Shown here: positions 1 to 5,749 of the stretch, one piece after another
How positions within the stretch are numbered: the first letter of the stretch is position 1
How the letters are laid out: each line of letters starts with the position of its first letter
Origin: JBCCEV01 sp039030125
GTDB lineage: Bacteria; Pseudomonadota; Gammaproteobacteria; Ga0077536
Assembly: GCA_039030125.1 (NCBI GenBank)
Contig: JBCCEV010000119.1
Span: 1 to 13,560, forward strand
Length of the DNA stretch: 13,560 bases
Direction of reading: 5' to 3'
Made by a program: the position numbers and the translations under genes
Notes under the pieces: model-generated
Databases searched by the model: none
Seen by the model: only the letters and a program-made list of their open reading frames with translations
What the model was told of the DNA's origin: nothing

Positions 1-1
1 C

Positions 2-562
2 CCGACCGAAGCCGCAGCGGCGGGATCTCTTGCCGCCATTGCGCTCGCCTGGGGGCTGGGGCGCTTGAACGTAAAACAATCCGTGACGCTGCTGCGCGAA
101 GCTGCGCAAAACGCCAGTTCGATATTGTTGTTGATTGTGGCCGCCGGCGCGTTCGCGACCATGTTGACGCTCTCCGGGGTGCCGGCCGCCCTCGGGCAAT
201 GGGTTGCCGAGTCCGGCCTGGGCTTGAGCGGTTATGTGTTGATGGTGCTCGTGTTTTTAATCCCGCTCGGCATGGTGCTTGACTCAGTGTCCATCCTGTT
301 AATTGTTATCCCCCTAGCAGTGCCGGCAGTGAAGTTACTGGGCGGCGATTTAATTTGGTTCGGCGTTGTGGCGGTGATTGGAGTTGAAATTGGGCTGTTA
401 ACACCGCCGTTGGGACTGAGCGTTTATGCGATTAAATCGTCCTTAGAAGATCAAAGCATTACGCTCGGAGACATCTTTTCTGGCGCGCTACCGTTTGCCA
501 TCATCATGGTAGCGGTGGCGGTGCTGTTGGTCTTTTTCCCACAGATCGCACTATGGTTATAG
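2..562 (+). CDS. TRAP transporter large permease (DctM-like), 3' part, 5' end cut by the window
   Basis: This is the C-terminal 186 residues of the large membrane subunit of a tripartite ATP-independent periplasmic (TRAP) transporter, which imports organic acids or related solutes by coupling to an ion gradient. The frame is open from base 2 with no start inside the window; the first visible residues, PTEAAAAG, match the conserved mid-protein PTEAAA motif of DctM. Further family signatures are the stretch GMVLDSVSILLIVIPL and, near the end, EIGLLTPPLGLSVYAIKSS. About five hydrophobic membrane segments are visible. DctM proteins are usually a little over 400 residues, so roughly the first half is missing; the small permease and the binding protein, if present, would lie upstream. 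A TTG at 65 could be read as a start, but the homology plainly continues upstream of it. The substrate cannot be inferred from this fragment. The following HTTM gene begins within about 35 bases, so the two may be co-transcribed. Confidence 0.93.
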   Translation, partial: PTEAAAAGSLAAIALAWGLGRLNVKQSVTLLREAAQNASSILLLIVAAGAFATMLTLSGVPAALGQWVAESGLGLSGYVLMVLVFLIPLGMVLDSVSILLIVIPLAVPAVKLLGGDLIWFGVVAVIGVEIGLLTPPLGLSVYAIKSSLEDQSITLGDIFSGALPFAIIMVAVAVLLVFFPQIALWL

Positions 563-595
563 CTGTTGGGCGATAGTGCTGACACGGCATTAAAA

Positions 596-2362
596 ATGGA
601 CGGTATCAAACGCGCATTAACGATCGATCTCCGGACTTTGGCGTTGTTCCGGGTATTGCTTGGAAGCATCATTTTTTCTGATCTGGTGATGCGCTGCCGC
701 GATTTCGCGGCCTTTTTTCCTGATACCGGCATTATTCCCAGGCGCTTGGCCGTCGATTGGTTCGGGGATTCCACCTGGTCGCTTTATTTCATCAATGGCA
801 GCGCCGAATTTGCCGCGCTTCTTATTGGCGTCGCCATGCTAGCAGCGCTTTGTGTGGTGTTTGGTTATCGAACCCGAACGATGGCGATTGTCAGTTGGAT
901 ACTCCTTTGTTCTCTGCAACAACGCACGGCTATCCTCTCCAGTGGTGCCGACGACCTCCTGCGTTTGCTTTTATTCTGGGGGATTTTCTTGCCGCTCGGC
1001 GCGCGATGGTCAATCGACGCGGCGTTGGAACGCCAGGACCCCTATCCGCAGAAGGGGTTGTGCAACGTCGCCACGATCGCATTATTGGCGCAGGCGAGTT
1101 ATGTCTACTGGGCCGGCGCTTTGCTCAAGACCGGTAGCGCCTGGACCACAACCCACAACGCGGTGTTCTTCGCTTTGAACCTGGAACAATTCCGCACCCC
1201 AATAGGCGCTTGGGTGCTGGCAAACTTCGAGCCGCTACTCCCTTACCTGACGCAGTTCGTTTACGGCATTGAGTTATACGGGCCAATTTTGTTGTTCGCG
1301 CCATTCTGGCTGTTGTACTTGCGATTGCCGGTGTTGGGTTTTTTGATTGCAATGCACGTGGGATTTTTGATCTTGTTGAACGTTGGTCCCTTCCCATTCG
1401 TGAGTATTACATCGCTGCTTCTTTTTACACCCAAGGAGGTGTGGGACTGGCTCGGATCGCGGGTAAATCGCGGGGAGAACATTCGCGTTTTCTATGACAA
1501 AGGTTGCGAGTTTTGCTTGAAGACCGTGTGCCTGATGCGGGTCTTCTTGGTGTTGCCCAATATTTCGGTCCAGGCCGCGCAAGATGACCGAGATATCGAG
1601 CCTGTTTTCGCGCGCCACGATAGCTGGGTGGTCGTCGCCCCCGACGGCGAGCAGCACATCGAATGGGATGCTGTCGTCTGGTTAGTCCGTCAATCAACCG
1701 CCTTGGGTTGGCTGGCTTTGCCAGCCCGCCTCGCCGGCGGCTTATTCGGAGGTCCGCGTCTGTATCATTTCATTGGTGATAGACGTTATGTTTGGGGCCG
1801 TTTAACGAGGCTGCTGATGCCGTGGCGAAACACGAAAGCGGCTTTCCCTTATCCTCTGCAGGCCGGCATTGGTTTGGCCGCACTGTTCGCTCTTCAAATC
1901 AACTTGGCGCCGGTCGTGAGATCGGTGCCGGACATTCATCCCAACGTCGAATTTCTTCGCACCACGTTTGGACTTTGGCAGAAGTGGGACATGTTCGCCC
2001 CCTTTCCGTTGACCGACACCCGGTGGCCGATTATCGAAGGCGTGCGCCGGGATGGCTCACGTTTAGACTTGTTTCGAGATCAATTGGCCAACCCAGCGCG
2101 AACTAAACCGAAGGACATCCTCGAAGAATATTCGAATTACCGTTGGCGAAAGTTCTACGGTCGTTTATATCTCGCAAAATTCGACTACTACCGCTGGGAT
2201 TACGCGCAATACCAATGCCGCCGCTGGAACAACGCGCCCGGGCGAGCCGTCACGGATCTCATCACACGAGTTGAGATACTGACTGGCTCCGAACCGACCA
2301 TTGTCGGTGACGCGCCCGAGGACTACAAAGTCGAGTCGCAGGGGATTTATGACTGCCAGTGA
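596..2362 (+). CDS. HTTM-domain membrane protein fused to a DCC/DUF393 thiol-redox domain
   Basis: A 588-residue protein in three parts (numbered from ATG 596). Residues about 8-285 are an HTTM domain, the membrane module related to vitamin K-dependent gamma-carboxylase; the opening TIDLRTLALFRVLLG is typical and six to seven hydrophobic helices follow. Lys178, in the context YWAGALLKTG, lies where the family keeps a lysine before a conserved Trp. Residues about 297-420 are a DCC (DUF393) domain with the signature FYDKGCEFC, giving a CxxC pair at Cys304/Cys307. A further membrane helix (about 424-443) and a C-terminal tail with KWDMFAPFP, common in HTTM proteins, complete it. The natural reaction of bacterial HTTM proteins is mostly unknown; a membrane thiol-redox role is inference. 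The start is uncertain: TTG at 566 would add ten residues, and neither start has a clear ribosome binding site. ATG 596 is preferred because it begins just before the conserved region. The 3' end is convergent with the next gene, six bases away. Confidence 0.85.
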   Translation: MDGIKRALTIDLRTLALFRVLLGSIIFSDLVMRCRDFAAFFPDTGIIPRRLAVDWFGDSTWSLYFINGSAEFAALLIGVAMLAALCVVFGYRTRTMAIVSWILLCSLQQRTAILSSGADDLLRLLLFWGIFLPLGARWSIDAALERQDPYPQKGLCNVATIALLAQASYVYWAGALLKTGSAWTTTHNAVFFALNLEQFRTPIGAWVLANFEPLLPYLTQFVYGIELYGPILLFAPFWLLYLRLPVLGFLIAMHVGFLILLNVGPFPFVSITSLLLFTPKEVWDWLGSRVNRGENIRVFYDKGCEFCLKTVCLMRVFLVLPNISVQAAQDDRDIEPVFARHDSWVVVAPDGEQHIEWDAVVWLVRQSTALGWLALPARLAGGLFGGPRLYHFIGDRRYVWGRLTRLLMPWRNTKAAFPYPLQAGIGLAALFALQINLAPVVRSVPDIHPNVEFLRTTFGLWQKWDMFAPFPLTDTRWPIIEGVRRDGSRLDLFRDQLANPARTKPKDILEEYSNYRWRKFYGRLYLAKFDYYRWDYAQYQCRRWNNAPGRAVTDLITRVEILTGSEPTIVGDAPEDYKVESQGIYDCQ

Positions 2363-2368
2363 CAGAAA

Positions 2369-3241
2369 CTAACTTTTGTTGATCACATTTTCAGCAAAGC
2401 CGCTCAGGTAATCTTCGACCGCGGCGTCGCTATCGGATTGGGTAGCGTCCATGAAAATGATCAGGCGATCCGCTCCCGCTTCACGAAACTTATCGACGAC
2501 GCCCAAGTCAGGCTCGGCGAGCACTGCGCTGACTTCCACATCTTTGGCGGTGCGCCCGACCTTTTCGCATTCGGCACTCATCACCTCGACCAACGGCGCT
2601 AACACCTCAGGTTGGAATACGCCGGCGAAGAACCCATCGCCGTAGCGAGCGGCACGGCGCGCCGCGCCATTGACGTGACCACCAATCACAATGGGGATCC
2701 CATTAACTTGCTTGGGCTTTGGCTGACACTCAACCTTACCCCAATTGAAGAACTGCCCTTCGAACGGCTCGGGTTTTTCGCGCCACAGTGAACGCATTGC
2801 ATCAATAGATTCTTCGGTGCGGCCCACGCGCTCGGCGAAGGGAATATTCAGCGCTTCGAATTCGTCCTCTAACCAGCCAATACCAACTCCTAGCATAAAG
2901 CGGCCGTTGCAAAGTCGGTCGAGCGTCGCTGCTTCCTTAGCGACATACATGGGATGGCGCTGAGGCAAAATAACCACGCCGGTGGCGAGTTTCATCGTCG
3001 AGGTGACGGCCGCGGCGTAGGCCAAGGGCACGATCGGATCGGCCAAAGGGAAATCATCGGTCATCGGCAATTTGCCACTGGGATCGTATGGATAGGTCGC
3101 TTTATAGCCGACCGGGATCACCACATGCTCGATGGTCCAGAAGGATTCGAATCCGACCTTCTCCGCGGTTTGCGCGAGGTGACCGAATCGCTCTGGTTCG
3201 CAAAACGGTCCCGCGTTCGTCCAAATCAATCCGTATTTCAT
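2369..3241 (-). CDS. LLM class oxidoreductase, probably F420-dependent (TIGR03619-like)
   Basis: A 290-residue single-domain luciferase-like monooxygenase (PF00296), a TIM-barrel enzyme using a reduced flavin or deazaflavin. Diagnostic features are the N-terminal MKYGLIWTN strand, Glu38-His39 in WTIEHV, the strand with GVVILPQRHP (about 88-97), and NGRFMLGVGIGW (112-123), which is very typical of the TIGR03619 group annotated as F420-dependent. The C-terminal half has the usual PIVIGGH segment near the cofactor site. The length is normal for that group. F420 use cannot be concluded from sequence, since many proteobacterial members probably use FMN; the substrate is unknown. The ATG at 3241 is preceded by AGGGGAG at 3258-3252, ten bases upstream, an acceptable ribosome binding site. 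The gene stands alone on the minus strand, convergent with the HTTM gene and divergent from the glycosyltransferase gene, so it is probably its own transcription unit. It is a different subfamily from the 411-residue LLM protein in the window. Confidence 0.88.
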   Translation of the reverse strand: MKYGLIWTNAGPFCEPERFGHLAQTAEKVGFESFWTIEHVVIPVGYKATYPYDPSGKLPMTDDFPLADPIVPLAYAAAVTSTMKLATGVVILPQRHPMYVAKEAATLDRLCNGRFMLGVGIGWLEDEFEALNIPFAERVGRTEESIDAMRSLWREKPEPFEGQFFNWGKVECQPKPKQVNGIPIVIGGHVNGAARRAARYGDGFFAGVFQPEVLAPLVEVMSAECEKVGRTAKDVEVSAVLAEPDLGVVDKFREAGADRLIIFMDATQSDSDAAVEDYLSGFAENVINKS

Positions 3242-3269
3242 ATCCCGGTTGCTCCCCTGCTAAGGTAGG

Positions 3270-3288
3270 CGTGCGGCAGCCCCGCACG
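3270..3288. repeat. Inverted repeat (7-base arms) between divergent genes
   Basis: CGTGCGG at 3270-3276 and CCGCACG at 3282-3288 are perfect reverse complements around a 5-base spacer. They lie in the 106-base region between the minus-strand LLM gene (start 3241) and the plus-strand glycosyltransferase gene (start 3348). No T-run follows on either strand, so it is not an intrinsic terminator. It could be an operator or a leader hairpin for the LLM gene; GC-rich hairpins of this length also arise by chance. Confidence 0.35.
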
Positions 3289-3347
3289 AAACCACAACGA
3301 CTGTTACTTTCGACCGTCCCGAAATCAACATAACACTACTCTAATCG

Positions 3348-4883
3348 ATGTCGAAAGCGCCATTTGGATTCGTTCCTCTTATTGTCATTTATGTTTTGGC
3401 GCATGCCGCCATCCAGTTGTGGACGCCAAACTTAGGACGCGACCAAACAATCGATGCGCTGTTTGCCCAGCAATGGTCCTGGGGCGCCAGCTACAGAAAC
3501 CCGCCGCTATACACCTGGGCCCTAACTGCACTCAATGAGTTGTTCGGCGCCCATAAGGCCGCGCAACTGATTCTCAAGTTCGGTGCGCTGTTGGCGATGT
3601 ATCTGTGTCTGTTCGCCGCCGCAAAAAGGTTGTTTGAATCGCGCCGCATGGCTGCTGTTGCTGGGGCATCGCCACTGGCAATGGAGATTTTTGCTTGGGA
3701 CGCTATCCGCCATTACACCCACTCTATTTTTCTAAGTGCGGTGATCGCCGCCACTTTCCTGGTTGTTTTGAGACTGTGTGAATCACGGCGGCCGATTGAT
3801 TTCTTGGCTTTCGCAGTCCTGATTGCCCTGGGTGTTCTGACTAAGTATGGATACTTAATTTTCGCGGTTACGCTCTTACTTGCTATGGCCTTGCAGCCCC
3901 GTTACCGCCAGGTTTTGATCAATCCGTGGATGATTGCCTCGCTCGTGTTGGCACTCCTGTTGGTTCTGCCTCATGCATTGCATTTGTATCAGCACTCGTG
4001 GGTGCAAATTCAAGCCGAAGGTGCGCATTCGCTGCAAATCTCCCCGGCGCGTAATTTGCCAAACGATACGTTAGCGGGACTGTCCAGCCTTGCCGAGAAC
4101 ACCTTGCAGTTCACTCTGCCGTTACCGGCGCTATTGGTCTTGTGTTTTCCAGCCGTTTTGTGGCGGTGGCGAACTCAAGCCGACGAGGCGACGTTGCTGT
4201 TGCGCACGCAATTGTTGGCTGCTGCGCTTGTGCTTATTGCCGGTATCTTCGTTTTGGGGATGACCGAAATATCTCGTCACTACCTGATCGGTGTATTTTT
4301 TCTATTTCCCCTGTGGGCCTGCAAGGAGATCGACCGCGCTTACGCCAAAGGTGGGATGCGGGGCGGACTTAACGCGGTTGTATGCGGTTTGGGATTTTTC
4401 GTTGCGCTCGCTTTCGCCTACAGTATTCTTGAAGTTTTCTACGCGCCCCATCCGCCAATCGGTAAGGCCTGCAAACGGTGTTACGCCCATCGGCCCTACG
4501 ATGAGATTGCCGCGCAGATCAGAGACCAAGTTGGGGGAGATTTTGGCACCATTCTTTCCTACGATCATCTCACCGGAGGCAATCTTCTATTGCGTTTCCC
4601 AGAAGCGCGGGTGCTAACCGCCAAATACCCGCAGCTTAAGCCGCCCCGCTCTACGCAGCGGGGTTGCTTGGTGATTGGCAAACCTGGAACGCTGATCGAC
4701 GTGCCTCTGAACCACAGCAGCTTTGGACAATGGGTACGGAAATATATTCCGGTTGAGCGGCTTGGTGATCTCGACTCGGACGTGACGGTGGGCAAGCTGC
4801 GCGCGCCGCTTTACTTCAGCGACACGCGCTTCTTCGAGCTTGAATATGCGAGCGTCGCTGACGGTATTGGCGAGTGCCGTTAG
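3348..4883 (+). CDS. GT-C type membrane glycosyltransferase (ArnT/PMT, GT39/GT83-like)
   Basis: A 511-residue integral membrane protein resembling dolichyl/undecaprenyl-phosphate-sugar glycosyltransferases of the PMT/ArnT fold, which move a sugar from a polyprenyl phosphate carrier to a lipid or protein at the periplasmic face. The first helix is at about 8-25. The loop after it holds LGRDQ, with Asp32 in the position of the catalytic acid of this fold, and then YRNPPLYTW (49-57), a hallmark segment in bacterial members. Around nine to ten more hydrophobic helices run to about residue 365. A soluble C-terminal domain of about 145 residues follows and begins with a CxxC pair (Cys375, Cys378). 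The ATG is the first possible start, because an in-frame TAA lies six bases upstream; no clear ribosome binding site is seen. The gene ends three bases from the convergent PilZ gene. No other envelope-glycan gene is in the window, so donor and acceptor are unknown. Assignment to the GT-C fold is solid; the exact family is less certain. Confidence 0.82.
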   Translation: MSKAPFGFVPLIVIYVLAHAAIQLWTPNLGRDQTIDALFAQQWSWGASYRNPPLYTWALTALNELFGAHKAAQLILKFGALLAMYLCLFAAAKRLFESRRMAAVAGASPLAMEIFAWDAIRHYTHSIFLSAVIAATFLVVLRLCESRRPIDFLAFAVLIALGVLTKYGYLIFAVTLLLAMALQPRYRQVLINPWMIASLVLALLLVLPHALHLYQHSWVQIQAEGAHSLQISPARNLPNDTLAGLSSLAENTLQFTLPLPALLVLCFPAVLWRWRTQADEATLLLRTQLLAAALVLIAGIFVLGMTEISRHYLIGVFFLFPLWACKEIDRAYAKGGMRGGLNAVVCGLGFFVALAFAYSILEVFYAPHPPIGKACKRCYAHRPYDEIAAQIRDQVGGDFGTILSYDHLTGGNLLLRFPEARVLTAKYPQLKPPRSTQRGCLVIGKPGTLIDVPLNHSSFGQWVRKYIPVERLGDLDSDVTVGKLRAPLYFSDTRFFELEYASVADGIGECR

Positions 4884-4886
4884 CGT

Positions 4887-5588
4887 TTATTTATCGAGCG
4901 TGCGAAATGCCGCAAGCTCCTTGACCAATTCCCGAGCGTCGCCGCTTGCCGCCCAGTCGAACTCGCAGCCGTAGAGAATCTCGTTGGCAAGCTCGGCGCG
5001 GTAACAAACCTTGGCGTGGGCTAAACGCTCGACGTCCTTAGGTTTAAGATTGACCCGGATGGATCGCTGATTTCGAAGCTGCGAGTCCGTGGCGCTGTCG
5101 ACCGCGAATCCCAAGCCACCATCGGTGACATTGCGGATCGCAACCGGCGCCTCGCCGGCTTGCTCTCCATCCCAGAAGATGATCGCTGGGAGGTCGTTAG
5201 TGGCCTTCGGTTGTGGACGGCGTTCAACCCGACGGTTGAACAGCGTGAAAAGCTCCGCTTGGGGCACGGTATCGTTGGCGCCGCCGTCGAACGAAACTCG
5301 GACCAGGCGACGATTTTGATTCGCGCCCACGAAAATAATTTTCGCGTCGATCTCCATCGCGCTCCCTTGATGCTCGATGTCCAGTTTGAGGACAACATGC
5401 TGGCCGGGTGCGAGTCCGGTGACGGTGCTGGCATTGAATTCAATGCTGGCGCCACCATTGTTGATGTCGCGAATGCGTGTGGGTTCGAGCTCCCGTTGAT
5501 TCTCGACGAGCAGTGCGCGGTAGTCGGCGTCGTCGAGCGCAACGCGGTAGGTTTGGCGCCGATTGGTCGCCAGAGCATTGCCATCCAT
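4887..5588 (-). CDS. PilZ-domain protein with two PilZ-like units
   Basis: A 233-residue soluble protein built from two PilZ-like beta-barrel units; PilZ domains are receptors for cyclic di-GMP. Unit 1 has the RxxxR motif as Arg11-Gln-Thr-Tyr-Arg15 (NRRQTYRV) and the second motif as DINNGG at 41-46, where the usual DxSxxG serine is replaced by Asn43. Unit 2 has FNRRVERR (117-124), containing RxxxR pairs, and NVTDGG at 153-158, with Thr155 in the serine position. Both motifs are therefore present in both halves but slightly degenerate, so c-di-GMP binding is plausible and untested. No signal peptide, transmembrane segment or output enzyme domain is seen, which fits a cytoplasmic adaptor. The ATG is well supported by CGGAGA at 5600-5595 with a six-base spacing. 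It lies downstream of the RND exporter on the same strand, but a 161-base gap with a probable terminator suggests a separate transcript. Confidence 0.85.
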   Translation of the reverse strand: MDGNALATNRRQTYRVALDDADYRALLVENQRELEPTRIRDINNGGASIEFNASTVTGLAPGQHVVLKLDIEHQGSAMEIDAKIIFVGANQNRRLVRVSFDGGANDTVPQAELFTLFNRRVERRPQPKATNDLPAIIFWDGEQAGEAPVAIRNVTDGGLGFAVDSATDSQLRNQRSIRVNLKPKDVERLAHAKVCYRAELANEILYGCEFDWAASGDARELVKELAAFRTLDK

Positions 5589-5594
5589 AGGCGG

Positions 5595-5599
5595 TCTCC
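5595..5599 (-). promoter_or_regulatory. Ribosome binding site of the PilZ gene
   Basis: On the minus strand, GGAGA (5599-5595) sits six bases before the ATG at 5588. It fixes this start over the out-of-frame ATG four bases downstream. Confidence 0.7.
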
Positions 5600-5662
5600 G
5601 TAGTCGTAGCGTTAGTTAATCTGGCCATTTCGACCAAGGCGCACGTCTTTGCGTGCTTTAGT

Positions 5663-5674
5663 GACTCGGGAGTC
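5663..5674. repeat. Short perfect inverted repeat upstream of the PilZ gene
   Basis: GACTC at 5663-5667 and GAGTC at 5670-5674 are reverse complements around GG. The site is about 75 bases upstream of the PilZ start in a 161-base intergenic stretch. Next to it, GCACG (5641-5645) and CGTGC (5652-5656) form another small hairpin. Either could be an operator; the arms are short enough to be chance. Confidence 0.3.
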
Positions 5675-5698
5675 TAACAAACAAAGCCGATGGGCTTT
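5673..5698 (-). terminator. Probable intrinsic terminator of the LLM-RND operon
   Basis: Read on the minus strand, AAAGCC (5698-5693), a four-base loop and GGCTTT (5688-5683) form a six-base-pair stem, followed immediately by the T-rich GTTTGTTAG. It lies about 50 bases past the stop of the RND exporter gene and before the PilZ gene, the place expected for an operon end. The T-run is interrupted, so read-through to PilZ remains possible. Confidence 0.5.
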
Positions 5699-5749
5699 CG
5701 AGCAAATTGTGAAAAAGCATGAAGCGCTCTAAATCTGCACAAAATCAGG

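Noticed and set aside
65..562. TTG at 65 as the true start of a short membrane protein
   Set aside because: Codons from base 2 onward already match the DctM PTEAAA region, so the gene simply begins outside the window.
451..774. A 107-codon minus-strand open frame across the TRAP/HTTM junction
   Set aside because: It is antisense to two recognisable genes and has no homology-like features.
2360..2362. TGA ending the HTTM gene as another possible recoded codon (it follows Cys-Gln)
   Set aside because: The following codons show no continuing protein character, the frame soon runs into the convergent LLM gene, and the protein is already complete for the family.
3270..3288. The 7-base-arm hairpin as a transcription terminator
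   Set aside because: There is no T-run on either strand, and it lies upstream of both flanking genes rather than at a gene end.
5021..5584. A 187-codon minus-strand open frame overlapping the PilZ gene in another frame
   Set aside because: It is Ser/Thr/Arg-rich with no motif, and the PilZ frame has a better placed ribosome binding site and clear domain motifs.
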